Shown here piece after piece: positions 19,207 through 28,573 of a stretch of DNA of 64,000 nt; position 1 is the first letter of the stretch, and the number at the start of each line of letters is the position of its first letter. The stretch covers positions 1,798,001 through 1,862,000 of the forward strand of contig NZ_CP051261.1 in assembly GCF_014236855.1 (NCBI RefSeq), written 5' to 3'. Position numbers and translations under genes: made by a program. Source of the stretch: Xanthomonas sp. SI (GTDB lineage: Bacteria; Pseudomonadota; Gammaproteobacteria; Xanthomonadales; Xanthomonadaceae). The notes below the pieces were generated by a model. The model had not been told where the DNA came from, did no database searches, and was given only the letters and a program-made list of their open reading frames with translations.

Positions 19207-21135
19207 TCAGAAACTGTCGAAATTGGCTTCGTCCGGCGCAGCGCCGGCCAGCGCGAGCTGGCTGTCGGCGAAACGCACGAACGGCTTGCGCGCTGCGGCG
19301 CGGGCGGGCTGCGCCGGCTTGCGCGCGGCTGCGGTCGCGGTCGCCGCGCGGCGCGGCGGCGCCACGCCGGCGAGCTTGAAGAAGCTCATCAACTGCTGCA
19401 GTTGCTCGGCCTGGCCGCTCATTTCCTCGGCGGTGGCGGCCAGCTCCTCGGAGTTGGACGCGGCCTGCTGGGTGGTCTGGTTGAGCTGGCCGACCGCGGT
19501 ATTGATCTGGCTCACGCCCGAGGCCTGTTCCTCGGACGCGGCGGTGATTTCCTGCACCAGGTCGGAGGTGCGCTTGATCGACGGCACCATCTGCTCGAGC
19601 AGCTTGCCGGCGTTCTCGGCCAGTTCGACGCTGGAGCCGGCGACGTCGCCGATCTCCTGCGCGGCGACCTGGCTGCGCTCGGCCAGCTTGCGCACTTCCG
19701 CGGCGACCACGGCGAAGCCCTTGCCGTGCTCGCCGGCGCGCGCCGCTTCGATCGCCGCGTTCAGCGCGAGCAGGTTGGTCTGGTAGGCGATGTCGTCGAT
19801 GATGCCGATCTTCTGCGCGATCTGCTTCATCGCCTGCACCGTGGCGCGGACCGATTCGCCGCCGTCCAGCGCCTGGCTGGAGGCCTTGCTGGCCATGCCG
19901 TCGGTGACCTTGGCGTTCTCGGTGTTCTGCGCGATCGAGGCGGTCATCTGCTCGATCGCGGCGCTGGTCTCCTCGACTCCGGCCGCCTGCTCGCTGGCCG
20001 CCTGGCTCAGCGACTGCGCGGTGGCGCTGACTTCCTCCGAGGCGCTGGCCAGCGCCTCGGCGCTGCCGTTGACCTCGCTGACCACCTGCGACAGGCGCGC
20101 GATGGTGTCGTTGACGTAGTTCTTCATCTCCGCGTAGGCGCCGTCGTAGCTCTTGTCGATGCTCTGGGTCAGGTCGCCATCGGACAGCGCGCTCATCACC
20201 CGCACCACGTCCTGGATGCTGTTGCCGGTGGTGCCGACCAGATCGTTCAGGCCCTGGCCCATCTCGCGCTGGAAACCGGCCAGGCCGTCCAGCGCGACCT
20301 GCTCGGAGAAGTCGCCGCGGTTGGCGGCCTGGATCACGCGGCGCTGGCCGTCGATGACCAGCTTCAGCCGCTCGACCATGCTGCGCATCGCATACAGCGC
20401 GCTGCCGTTGTCGTTGGCGCGTGTCCTGACGTCCAGGGCCAGATCGCCCTGCGCCACCTTGTTGGCGATCTCGGCCACGTAGGCCGGCTCGCCGCCAAGC
20501 AGACGCATCAGTCCGCGCACGATGAACACCGAGATGCCGGCGCCGAGCAGCACGCATACCGCGATCACCGCGACGATCCAGCTACGCGCGCTGGCGTACA
20601 GCGCATCGCCCTGCGCACTGGCGGCTTCGCCGCCCTTGACGTTGATCTCGACCAGCTTGTCCAGGGTCGCCGAGGAATCGTCGAACAGGGTCTGCTGGCG
20701 GCCGTTGAGCAGGGCCATCGCCTCGCTGGTCTTGAGCTCGCGCGACAGCTGCAGCACCTGCTTGTGCAGCGCCAGGTATTCGTCGAACTTGTGCGCGAAA
20801 TCGTCGTAGTCGGCCTTTTCCTCGGGCGAGGAGATCAGCTTGACGTAATGGTCGCGGTTGCTCGCGTAGTCGGCCAGGATCTTGTCCATGACCTGATCCA
20901 ACTTGGCCATTTCCTCCGGGCGCTCGCTGACCACGTGCTGCAGCTCGGCCACGCGCAGGTCGGAGGTGTTGGTGTTCATCTGCTGGATGTAGCGGATGCT
21001 GGGCATCCAGTTCTCGGCCATGTCGGTCGAGGACTGGTTGACCTGGGCCAGCTTGTCGGTGGCGAACAGGCCCATGCCGAGCATCAACAGCAGCACCGAG
21101 GCGAAACCCAGGCCGATTCTTGTACCGATTTTCAT
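19207..21135 (-). CDS. methyl-accepting chemotaxis protein with four-helix periplasmic domain
   Basis: 642 residues. TM1 is about 6-27, followed by a periplasmic helical domain of about 160 residues (4HB_MCP type, mostly helix with many Asp/Glu/Gln) and TM2 at about 190-211. A HAMP domain comes next, a second HAMP-like segment (about 260-350), and the MCP signalling hairpin with its tip [20 protein letters not shown]. An Ala/Pro/Arg-rich tail of about 60 residues ends in the aromatic pentapeptide NFDSF. The ATG at 21135 has a poor ribosome site. A GTG four codons upstream (MFANMKIG) has AAGAGA at better spacing and is a real alternative. Confidence 0.93.
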   Translation of the reverse strand: MKIGTRIGLGFASVLLLMLGMGLFATDKLAQVNQSSTDMAENWMPSIRYIQQMNTNTSDLRVAELQHVVSERPEEMAKLDQVMDKILADYASNRDHYVKLISSPEEKADYDDFAHKFDEYLALHKQVLQLSRELKTSEAMALLNGRQQTLFDDSSATLDKLVEINVKGGEAASAQGDALYASARSWIVAVIAVCVLLGAGISVFIVRGLMRLLGGEPAYVAEIANKVAQGDLALDVRTRANDNGSALYAMRSMVERLKLVIDGQRRVIQAANRGDFSEQVALDGLAGFQREMGQGLNDLVGTTGNSIQDVVRVMSALSDGDLTQSIDKSYDGAYAEMKNYVNDTIARLSQVVSEVNGSAEALASASEEVSATAQSLSQAASEQAAGVEETSAAIEQMTASIAQNTENAKVTDGMASKASSQALDGGESVRATVQAMKQIAQKIGIIDDIAYQTNLLALNAAIEAARAGEHGKGFAVVAAEVRKLAERSQVAAQEIGDVAGSSVELAENAGKLLEQMVPSIKRTSDLVQEITAASEEQASGVSQINTAVGQLNQTTQQAASNSEELAATAEEMSGQAEQLQQLMSFFKLAGVAPPRRAATATAAARKPAQPARAAARKPFVRFADSQLALAGAAPDEANFDSF

Positions 21136-21238
21136 GTTGGCAAACACGCGCGTGATCTCTTGAAGATGGAATGTGCGAGCGGTCCGGGTCCGCGCCGCGC
21201 GCCAGCTGTGCGGACGCAAGGCCGGACGCCGGGTTGGT

Positions 21239-23236
21239 TCAGAAGCTGTCGAAATGCAGTTCGTCCGGTGCCGTCACCAGCGCCAGCCCGGCCTCGCCGT
21301 AGCTGCGTGCCCGCGCAGGTGCCGCCGGCTTCCTGCCGGCGCGCGGCACCGCGACCGGGCGCCGCGGCGTCGCCGCCGCCTGGTTGGTGCGGAAGAAGCT
21401 CATCAGCTGCTGCAGTTGCTCGGCCTGGCCGCTCATCTCCTCGGCGGTGGCGGCCAGTTCCTCGGAATTGGACGCGGCCTGCTGCGTGGTCTGGTTGAGC
21501 TGGCCGACCGCGGCATTGATCTGGCCGACGCCGGAGGTCTGTTCCTCGGAGGCGGCGGTGATCTCCTGCACCAGGTCGGAAGTGCGCTTGATCGACGGCA
21601 CCATCTGCTCGAGCAGCTTGCCGGCGTTCTCGGCCAGCTCGACGCTGGAGGTGGCGACGTCGCCGATCTCCTGCGCGGCGATCTGGCTGCGCTCGGCCAG
21701 CTTGCGCACTTCCGCGGCGACCACGGCGAAGCCCTTGCCGTGCTCGCCGGCGCGCGCCGCTTCGATCGCCGCGTTCAGCGCCAGCAGATTGGTCTGGTAG
21801 GCGATGTCGTCGATGATGCCGATCTTGTGCGCGATCTGCTTCATCGCCGCCACCGTGGAGCGCACCGCTTCGCCGCCTTCGATGGCTTCGCGCGCGGCCT
21901 TGGCGGCCATGCCGTCGGTGACCTTGGCGTTCTCGGTGTTCTGCGCGATCGAGGCGGTCATCTGCTCCAGCGAGGCGCTGGTTTCCTCCACGCCCGCGGC
22001 CTGCTCGCTGGCCGCCTGGCTCAGCGACTGCGCGGTGGCGCTGACTTCTTCCGAGGCGCTGGCCAGCGCCTCGGCGTTGATGTTGACCTCGCCGACCACC
22101 TGCGCCAGGCGCGCCACGGTGCCGTTGATGCTGTCGCACAGTTCCTTAAGCTGGCCGTGGCAGGCGACGTTGGCGGTGCGGGTCAGGTCGCCGTCCTCGA
22201 TCGCCTTGAGCACCTGGCGCGCTTCGGTCAGCGGCCCGATCACCGTGTCCAGGGTCTGGTTGACGCCGTCGACGATGCGGCGGAAATCGCCCTGGTGCAG
22301 GCCGGCGTCGGCGCGCACGTCCAGGCGTCCGGCACCGGCGGCTTCGACCAGCAGGTTGGTATCGCGGATCAGCGCGCGCAGGTTGCTGCGCACCTGCTCG
22401 ATGATGTCGTTGATGAACGCCTTCTTGCCGGGCAGCTGCGCCAGCGGCGCGTCGAAGTTGCCGCGGCCGAATTCGGCGACCACGCCCATCGCCAGCTTCT
22501 TGACCGCGATGTGGCCCACGACCATGCGGTTGATGCCGTCGGCCATGCTGCGGAAATCGCCTTCGAAGCGCTGGCTGTCGATGGTCACGTCGATGTCGCC
22601 GGCGTCGTGTTCGGCCGACATGTGGTTCATCTGCGCGATCAGCCCCAGCAGGTTGCGGCGCACCTGTTCGATGGTGTCGTTGATGAACGCCTTCTTGCCC
22701 GGGAAGGTCTCCAGCGGCGCCTGGAAGTTGCCGCGGCCGAACTCGGCGACGCAGGCCATGGCCTTCCTCTTGCCCGCGATATGGCTGGCGACCATGCGGT
22801 TGATGCCCTCGGCGATGCTGCGGAAATCGCCTTCGAAGCGCTGGCTGTCGATGATCACGTCGATGTCGCCGGCATCGTGCTCGCGCGACATGCGCCCGAT
22901 CTCGTCGCCGATCTGGCGCACGCCGAACTGCACCTCGCGCAGCGCCAACAGGATCTCGCAGGCCTGGTCGTTGCGCACCGTCGGCATCACCACCTCGAAA
23001 TTGCCGCGGGCGAAGCGGGTCAGGGCGGCGGTGGCGATGCCCAGCGAGCGCGAGATCGCGTGCGCCACGTAGGCAAGCACCGCGCCGCCCAGCACCGCTG
23101 CGGCGATGGCCAGCGCCAGCACCTGGCCTGGCGGCAGCGCCAGCGCGAAGCCGGCCGCGCTGGCTGCCAACGGCAGCAGCACGGCGATGCAGCAGCCAGT
23201 CCATAGCTTGGAAGAGAGTGAGATGGCGTTGGACAT
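21239..23236 (-). CDS. methyl-accepting chemotaxis protein with poly-HAMP array, no periplasmic domain
   Basis: 665 residues. Two N-terminal helices (about 14-34 and 39-59) are separated by only a few residues, so there is no periplasmic sensor. HAMP-like units follow, including two near-identical blocks of 90 residues (ending HIAVKK; starting EFGRGNF), then one more HAMP before the standard signalling hairpin. Its last residues are HFDSF, a CheR-tether-like pentapeptide. A cytoplasmic or membrane-borne stimulus is inferred. DNA of the signalling domain is nearly identical to that of the flanking receptor genes, pointing to duplication with sequence homogenisation. Confidence 0.93.
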   Translation of the reverse strand: MSNAISLSSKLWTGCCIAVLLPLAASAAGFALALPPGQVLALAIAAAVLGGAVLAYVAHAISRSLGIATAALTRFARGNFEVVMPTVRNDQACEILLALREVQFGVRQIGDEIGRMSREHDAGDIDVIIDSQRFEGDFRSIAEGINRMVASHIAGKRKAMACVAEFGRGNFQAPLETFPGKKAFINDTIEQVRRNLLGLIAQMNHMSAEHDAGDIDVTIDSQRFEGDFRSMADGINRMVVGHIAVKKLAMGVVAEFGRGNFDAPLAQLPGKKAFINDIIEQVRSNLRALIRDTNLLVEAAGAGRLDVRADAGLHQGDFRRIVDGVNQTLDTVIGPLTEARQVLKAIEDGDLTRTANVACHGQLKELCDSINGTVARLAQVVGEVNINAEALASASEEVSATAQSLSQAASEQAAGVEETSASLEQMTASIAQNTENAKVTDGMAAKAAREAIEGGEAVRSTVAAMKQIAHKIGIIDDIAYQTNLLALNAAIEAARAGEHGKGFAVVAAEVRKLAERSQIAAQEIGDVATSSVELAENAGKLLEQMVPSIKRTSDLVQEITAASEEQTSGVGQINAAVGQLNQTTQQAASNSEELAATAEEMSGQAEQLQQLMSFFRTNQAAATPRRPVAVPRAGRKPAAPARARSYGEAGLALVTAPDELHFDSF
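22461..23013 (-). repeat. HAMP-encoding 270-bp tandem units in second receptor
   Basis: The block CCGCGGCCGA (reverse strand of the EFGRGNF codons) recurs at 22461 and 22731, exactly 270 bases apart. A weaker copy at 23004 is one codon further. Each unit encodes one 90-residue poly-HAMP module. Confidence 0.75.
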
Positions 23237-23312
23237 CGCTGTGTACCTATCGGTGATGGGGTGGCGGGTCCCGGCCGTGTCGCGGCCGGTTCCGGGTGGG
23301 CTGGTGCGGGGA

Positions 23313-25703
23313 TCAGAAGGTTTCGAACGCGGTTTCGTCGAGCCGTGCCGCCGCAGGTGCGGCGCCGGCGAAGGCGCGCAGGCGCGGCGCCCGCACCGGC
23401 GGTACCGGGACGCGCCGCGGCAGCGGGGTAGGGGCGGACGCCGCGTTGGCGGGGCCGGTCCTGAAGAAGTTCATGAGCACCTGCAGTTGTTCGGCCTGGC
23501 TGCTTACTTCTTCGGCCGTGGCCGCCAGTTCTTCAGCGTTGGCTGCCGATTGCTGGGTGGTCTGGTTGAGCTGGACCACGGCCGTATTGATCTGCCCGAC
23601 CCCGGAGGTCTGTTCCTCGGAGGCAGCGCTGATCTCCTGCACCAGGTCGGAGGTGCGGCGGATCGACGGCACCATCCCGTCGAGCAGGCGCCCGGCGCTT
23701 TCCGCCAGCTCCACGCTGGAACCGGCCACGTCGCCGATCTCGTGCGCGGCGACCTGGCTGCGCTCGGCCAGCTTGCGTACTTCCGCGGCGACCACGGCGA
23801 AGCCCTTGCCGTGCTCGCCGGCGCGCGCGGCCTCGATCGCCGCGTTCAGCGCCAGCAGATTGGTCTGGTAGGCGATGTCGTCGATGATGCTGATCTTCCT
23901 GGCGATCTCCTTCATCGCGTTGACCGTGGCGCGCACGGCTTCGCCGCTCTCGGCGGCTTCGCGTGCGGCCTTGGCGGCCATGCCGTCGGTGACCTTGGCG
24001 TTTTCGGCGTTCTGCGAGATCGAGGCGGTCATCTGCTCCAGCGACGCGCTGGTCTCCTCCACGCCGGCCGCCTGTTCGCTGGCCGCCTGGCTCAGCGATT
24101 GCGCCGTGGCCGAGAGTTCCTCCGAGGCGCTGGCGAGCGTGACCGCATTGCTGTTGACTTCGTTGACGATGCCGGTGAGCTTGTCGATGGTGGCGTTGAC
24201 GTAGCGTTGCATGTCGGCGAACGCGCCCTCGTAGCGGCCCTGCACCTTGCAGCTGAGGTCGCCGTCGGCGACCGCACCCATCACCTTGATCACGTCGCCG
24301 ACGCTGCGCAGATTGCCGCGCGCCTGCTCGATGGTGTCGTTGATGAAGGCCTTCTTGCCGGGCAGTTGCGCCAGCGGCGCGTCGAAATTGCCGCGGCCGA
24401 ACTCGGCGACCACGCCCATCGCCAGTTTCTTGACCGCGATATGCGCGGCGACCATCTGGTTGATGCCGTTGCCCATCGCGCCGAAGTCGCCCTCGAACTT
24501 GGCGGTGTCGATGGCCGCGTCGATCTCGCCCTTGTCGTGCTCGGCGGACATGCGGTTGATCTCGGCGATCAGGTGCTTGAAGTTGCCGCGCACGTGTTCG
24601 ATGGTATCGTTGATGAAGGCCTTCTTGCCGGGCAGCTGCGCCAGCGGCGCGTCGAAGTTGCCGCGGCCGAATTCGGCGACGACGCCCAGCGCCAGCTTCT
24701 TGACCGCGATGTGCGCGGCCACCATCTGGTTGATACCGTCGCCCATCGTGGCGAAGTCGCCCTCGCACCTGGCGGTGTCGATGACCACGTCGATCTCGCC
24801 CTTGTCGTGCTCGGCGGACATGCGGTTGATCTCGGCGATCAGCTGCTTGAAGTTGCCGCGCACGTGCTCGATGGTGTCGTTGATGAAGGCCTTCTTGCCG
24901 GGCAGCTGCGCCAGCGGCGCGTCGAAGTTGCCGCGGCCGAATTCGGCGACCACGCCCAGCGCCAGCTTCTTGACCGCGATGTGCCCGCCGACCATGCGGT
25001 TGATGCCGTCGGCCATGCCGCGGAAATCGCCCTGGAACTGCGCGCTGTCGATGACCGCGTCGATCTCGCCGGCCTCGTGCTGGTCGGACATGCGCCGCAT
25101 TTCCGCGATCAGCCCGGTCAGGTTGCGGCGCACCTGCTCGATGGTGTCGTTGATGAAGGCTTTCTTGCCCGGGAACGCGGCCAGCGGCGCGGCGAAGTTG
25201 CCGCGGCCGAATTCGGCCACGCAATCGATCGCCTGCTTGTTCACGCCGATGTGCCCGGCGACCATCGCGTTGATGCTCTGGGCCAGATCACGGTGGGTGC
25301 CGGGCCAGCGCGCCGGATCCATCGCCACCTCGCACTCGCCGGCGGCATGCGCGCTGGCCATGTGGCCGACGTCGGCGTGGAACTGGCGCAGGTCGGCCTG
25401 CGCGGTGCGCAGCAGCTGCGTCACTTCGTTGTCGGCGGCGCCGGCTGCCGGCACGATCCGTTCCAGGTCGCCGCGCACCAGCGCGTCCAGCCCGGCGGTG
25501 GCCAGGTTCAACGTGCGCGCCGCGGCGAGCGCGGCCCAGCCCAGCACGCCGGCGCAGGCCAGCGTCGCGGCCGCGACCAGGGCCAGCGCGGCGCCCTGCG
25601 CGAGCGGCAGCAGCAGCGCCGTGGCGGCGGCAGCGGCGGGCAGGGCGACGGCGATGGCCGTCGTGATCAATAACGTGGTCGCGATCCGTGAGCGATAAGA
25701 CAT
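23313..25703 (-). CDS. methyl-accepting chemotaxis protein with long poly-HAMP array
   Basis: 796 residues. Two closely spaced N-terminal helices (about 9-29 and 33-55) leave no periplasmic domain. From about residue 75 the cytoplasmic part is a chain of 90-residue modules beginning EFGRGNF and containing [13 protein letters not shown], present four times at exact spacing. One more HAMP precedes the signalling hairpin ([19 protein letters not shown]). The protein ends AFETF, close to the classical NWETF tether for CheR/CheB. Poly-HAMP chains are known in Aer2-type soluble receptors, where they relay and invert signals. Start ATG with CAGGAA upstream. First receptor after cheA. Confidence 0.93.
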   Translation of the reverse strand: MSYRSRIATTLLITTAIAVALPAAAAATALLLPLAQGAALALVAAATLACAGVLGWAALAAARTLNLATAGLDALVRGDLERIVPAAGAADNEVTQLLRTAQADLRQFHADVGHMASAHAAGECEVAMDPARWPGTHRDLAQSINAMVAGHIGVNKQAIDCVAEFGRGNFAAPLAAFPGKKAFINDTIEQVRRNLTGLIAEMRRMSDQHEAGEIDAVIDSAQFQGDFRGMADGINRMVGGHIAVKKLALGVVAEFGRGNFDAPLAQLPGKKAFINDTIEHVRGNFKQLIAEINRMSAEHDKGEIDVVIDTARCEGDFATMGDGINQMVAAHIAVKKLALGVVAEFGRGNFDAPLAQLPGKKAFINDTIEHVRGNFKHLIAEINRMSAEHDKGEIDAAIDTAKFEGDFGAMGNGINQMVAAHIAVKKLAMGVVAEFGRGNFDAPLAQLPGKKAFINDTIEQARGNLRSVGDVIKVMGAVADGDLSCKVQGRYEGAFADMQRYVNATIDKLTGIVNEVNSNAVTLASASEELSATAQSLSQAASEQAAGVEETSASLEQMTASISQNAENAKVTDGMAAKAAREAAESGEAVRATVNAMKEIARKISIIDDIAYQTNLLALNAAIEAARAGEHGKGFAVVAAEVRKLAERSQVAAHEIGDVAGSSVELAESAGRLLDGMVPSIRRTSDLVQEISAASEEQTSGVGQINTAVVQLNQTTQQSAANAEELAATAEEVSSQAEQLQVLMNFFRTGPANAASAPTPLPRRVPVPPVRAPRLRAFAGAAPAAARLDETAFETF
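24391..25210 (-). repeat. four tandem 270-bp HAMP-encoding units
   Basis: The marker CCGCGGCCGA occurs at 24391, 24661, 24931 and 25201, always 270 bases apart, so three full periods are visible with further similarity on both sides. Long stretches of neighbouring units are identical at the DNA level, for example around the ATGGTGTCGTTGATGAAGG segments. Each unit codes for one 90-residue module. Such identity favours unit gain and loss by recombination. Confidence 0.85.
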
Positions 25704-25767
25704 GGCAGCGGTTCCTGGCTAGCGTCTATGAATGGTGTGGGTGCGCGGCGGCACCCGCGGGGCGGCG

Positions 25768-27846
25768 TCAGGCCGCCAGCGAAGCGGTGGAAGGTTCGAC
25801 TTGCGACAGCAGCGAGGGCACGTCCAGGATCAGGGCGACGCCGCCGCTGCCGAGGATGCTCGACCCGCTGATGCCCTTGACCCCGGCGAACACCTTGGCC
25901 AGCGGCTTGATCACGGTCTGCCATTCGCCCAGCAGCGTGTCCACGACCAGGCCGAAGCGCTGCGCGCCCTGGCGGATCACCACGATGCTCTCGCGCGCCG
26001 GCGGCGCGCCGGCGATGCCGAACAGCGAGCGCAGGCGCACGTACGGCAGCACCCCGCCGCGCAGGTCGATGTAGTCGCTCTGGTAGTTCGGCGCGAACTC
26101 CACGCATTCCTCGACCACGTCCAGCGGCACCACGAACACCGACTTGCCGACGCCGACCTGGAAACCGTTGATGATCGCCAGGGTCAGCGGCAGCCGCACC
26201 GAGATGGTGGTGCCCACGTCCTGCTGGCTGCTGATGTCCACGCTGCCGCGCAGCGCGGTGATGTTGCGCTTGACCACGTCCATGCCGACGCCGCGGCCGG
26301 ACAGGTTGGTGACCTTCTCGGCGGTGGAGAAGCCCGGCTCGAAGATCAGCGCGAACACCTCGCGATCGGACAGGCTGCGGCCGGGCTCGATCAAGCCGCG
26401 CTCCAGCGCCTTGGCCAGGATCCGCTCGCGATTCAAGCCGCCGCCGTCGTCGCTGATCTGGATGACCACGCTGCCCGAATCGTGGAACGCGTTGAGCCGC
26501 ACCGTGCCGCGCACCGGCTTGCCGCGCGCCTGGCGCAGCTCGGCCGGCTCGATGCCGTGGTCCATCGCGTTGCGCACCAGGTGGGTCAGCGGATCGGCGA
26601 TCTTCTCCACCACCGACTTGTCCAGCTCGGTGTCCTCGCCGTTGACCACCAGGACGATGTCCTTGCCCAGTTCGCGCGCCACGTCGTGGACCACGCGGTG
26701 GAAGCGGCTGAAGGTGCCGCCGATCTTGACCATGCGCAGCTGCAGCGCGCTCTCGCGCACGTCCTCGACCAGCCCGGCCAGGATCGAGGTGGATTCGAGC
26801 AATTGCGCGTCGCCGGTGCGCTGCGCGTTGGCGCCGGTGCTGGCGACGGCGATGATCAGTTCGCCGACCAGGTCGATCATGCGGTCGAGCTTGTCGGCAT
26901 CGACGCGGATCGAGCCGCCCTCGCTGCGCGCGGCGGCGGGTGCCGCTGCGGCCTTGGCCGGCGCCGCCGGCAGGGCGGAGGCGGGTGCAGAGGGTGCCGC
27001 TGGCGCGGGCGCGGCCAGCACCGCCGCCGGCTCTGGACTGCCGAAGTTGGCGAAGTCGTCGGCGTGGCCGTGGCCGCCGGCTTCGGCCACCAGCAGCGGC
27101 AACTCCAGATTGGCGGCATCGCCGTGCGGATCCACCGCCACGACTTGCAACTCGCAGTCGTCGCGGACGAATTCGAAAATGTCCTCGATCGCGGCCTGCT
27201 GCGCGTCGGAGCGCAGCAGGATGTCGAAGCCCAGGTAGCAGGCTTCCGGGTCCAGTTCCGGCAGCGCCGGCACGCGCTCGTGGCGGGTGCGCACCGCTTC
27301 CAGCGTGCCCAGGCTGCGCAGGCAGCGGATCAGGTGCAGCGGCGAGTTGCCGAAGCGCAGCGCGTCGCTGAACAGCTGCAGCGAGATCCGCCAGTAGCCT
27401 GTCTGCGCCGCGGCGGTGGCCGCGACCGTGGTGGCGGCAGCCGCCGGCGCGGCGGCCGGTTGCAGATAGGTTTGCAGGCGCACCAGCAGCGGCTCGCCCT
27501 CGGCGGCAAGCACCGCTTCGTCGGCCTCGGCGCCGGCCGCCGCTTCCACCAGCGCGCGGATGTGGTCGCAGCAGGCCAGCATCAGCTGGATCAGCTCCGA
27601 ATCCAGCGCCACCGCGTGCTCGCGCACCAGGTCCAGCACGCTCTCCACCACGTGGGTGAAGCCCACCAGTTGCGCCAGGTCGAACAGCCCGCCGGAGCCC
27701 TTGATGGTGTGCGCGGCGCGGAAGATGGCATTGACCGCGTCCGGGCCGGCTTCGCCGCGTTCGGCTTCCAGCAGGTTGCGTTCCATGTCCTCGAGCAGGT
27801 CGCGGCTCTCGGCGATGAAGGTCTGCAGCAGTTGAGCGAAATTCAT
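25768..27846 (-). CDS. cheA: chemotaxis sensor histidine kinase CheA
   Basis: 692 residues. An HPt domain (1-125) has phospho-acceptor H46 in AAHTIKGSGG. A middle domain (about 145-240) ends in LDPEACYLGFDILL. A Pro/Ala linker follows, then dimerisation helices (about 305-370). The HATPase domain shows HLVRNAMDHGIE (N box), SDDGGGLN (G1), and FEPGFSTAEKVTNLSGRGVGMD (F and G2 boxes). A C-terminal CheW-like domain closes the protein. It phosphorylates CheB and, by inference, the REC-EAL protein. The ATG at 27846 opens MNFAQLLQTFIAES; a longer frame overlaps the STAS gene and is spurious. Thirteen bases after the STAS gene. Confidence 0.96.
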   Translation of the reverse strand: MNFAQLLQTFIAESRDLLEDMERNLLEAERGEAGPDAVNAIFRAAHTIKGSGGLFDLAQLVGFTHVVESVLDLVREHAVALDSELIQLMLACCDHIRALVEAAAGAEADEAVLAAEGEPLLVRLQTYLQPAAAPAAAATTVAATAAAQTGYWRISLQLFSDALRFGNSPLHLIRCLRSLGTLEAVRTRHERVPALPELDPEACYLGFDILLRSDAQQAAIEDIFEFVRDDCELQVVAVDPHGDAANLELPLLVAEAGGHGHADDFANFGSPEPAAVLAAPAPAAPSAPASALPAAPAKAAAAPAAARSEGGSIRVDADKLDRMIDLVGELIIAVASTGANAQRTGDAQLLESTSILAGLVEDVRESALQLRMVKIGGTFSRFHRVVHDVARELGKDIVLVVNGEDTELDKSVVEKIADPLTHLVRNAMDHGIEPAELRQARGKPVRGTVRLNAFHDSGSVVIQISDDGGGLNRERILAKALERGLIEPGRSLSDREVFALIFEPGFSTAEKVTNLSGRGVGMDVVKRNITALRGSVDISSQQDVGTTISVRLPLTLAIINGFQVGVGKSVFVVPLDVVEECVEFAPNYQSDYIDLRGGVLPYVRLRSLFGIAGAPPARESIVVIRQGAQRFGLVVDTLLGEWQTVIKPLAKVFAGVKGISGSSILGSGGVALILDVPSLLSQVEPSTASLAA

Positions 27847-27859
27847 GAGCTGGCGCCGA

Positions 27860-28180
27860 TCAGTGGAAGGTGTCGCTGGCGCCGGGCGCGAGCGTGTCGC
27901 GCAGGCCGAGCAGGTCAAGCGCGTCGGTGACCGGCGCGCTGCAGCCGTCGAGCTGGAACGGCCGGCCCAGCGCGCGCAGCGCGGCCTGGGTGGCGAGCAG
28001 CAGCTGGATGCCGGTGGCATCGATTTCGGTGACCGCCTGCAACTGCAGCTGCAGGCCGCCGGGGTGTTCCAGCGCCGGCAACAGCAGCGGCTTGAGTTCG
28101 CCGGCGCGGCGGATGGTCATGTCGCCATCCAGGCTCAGTTGCAGCGGCGGGGGCAGGGAGTCCGGGAGTTTCGAGCGCAT
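27860..28180 (-). CDS. STAS-domain protein (anti-sigma antagonist-like)
   Basis: A 106-residue single STAS domain. The loop that carries the regulatory serine in SpoIIAA (DSSG) reads EIDATGIQLLL here, so Thr takes the place of the phospho-site; it could still be phosphorylated. STAS proteins heading chemosensory clusters are seen in several beta- and gammaproteobacteria, but their role there is unclear. No partner anti-sigma kinase is encoded in the window. It is the first gene of the cluster, about 80 bases downstream of a FliA-like promoter, and is followed by cheA after 13 bases. Confidence 0.88.
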   Translation of the reverse strand: MRSKLPDSLPPPLQLSLDGDMTIRRAGELKPLLLPALEHPGGLQLQLQAVTEIDATGIQLLLATQAALRALGRPFQLDGCSAPVTDALDLLGLRDTLAPGASDTFH

Positions 28181-28268
28181 GGGATGTCTCCGATTCGAGC
28201 AGGGGGAACGTCGAAATCCCGGCCGCGGCGCGGGTGCGAAACAAGCCGGTCGGGCTTGCTGTAAGCAG

Positions 28269-28294
28269 ATATCGGCGCCTTTTCGGAATATTTA
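28269..28294 (-). promoter_or_regulatory. FliA (sigma-28)-like promoter of the chemosensory cluster
   Basis: On the leftward strand: TAAATATT, ten bases, then GCCGATAT. The enterobacterial sigma-28 consensus is TAAAGTTT-N11-GCCGATAA, so the -10 matches at seven of eight positions and the -35 at six of eight, with a spacer one base short. It lies about 90 bases upstream of the STAS start, giving a normal leader. This would place the whole cluster under flagellar-class late gene control. Confidence 0.65.
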
Positions 28295-28448
28295 GGCCGA
28301 AAGACGCATTTGTCTCGCAAATCCTTGACAAGGATGAGCGGTTCAGTCTAGTGAGCGGCACCCCATTCCAGTTATGGGCAAGTGCCGTCCGCCACCACGA
28401 AATGGATGCATGCGCCGTGCCAGTACTGGGGTAGCGCTACCACAACAG

Positions 28449-28476
28449 AAAACGGCCGGGGAGGCCGGCCGTTTTT
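28449..28476 (-). terminator. rho-independent terminator of mfd
   Basis: Perfect 11-bp stem, AAAACGGCCGG / CCGGCCGTTTT, around a five-base loop GGAGG, with a T-rich tail on either strand. It is about 100 bases beyond the mfd stop on the leftward strand. The symmetric A/T flanks could also stop transcription from the other side. Confidence 0.9.
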
Positions 28477-28573
28477 CGGAACGTTCGCGTTGTGCGCACC
28501 CGCGGTGCGCGACCGTCTGGATGGCGTGCCGCTGTGCGCAGGGGTCTTCTGCGCGCAGCTCAGGGCCTGGCGG

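Larger units (their letters stand above)
28181..28573. other. intergenic region with promoter and terminator
   Basis: 393 bases between mfd (its 3' end at 28574) and the STAS gene, both leftward. It holds the mfd terminator at 28449-28476 and the FliA-like promoter at 28269-28294. The segment 28258-28340 is clearly AT-richer than its surroundings. No gene is seen. Confidence 0.7.

Noticed and set aside
17351..20557. 1068-residue leftward frame spanning cheW and a receptor
   Set aside because: Only the last 417 residues (REC-EAL) are protein-like. The rest is an out-of-frame reading of cheW and the first receptor gene.
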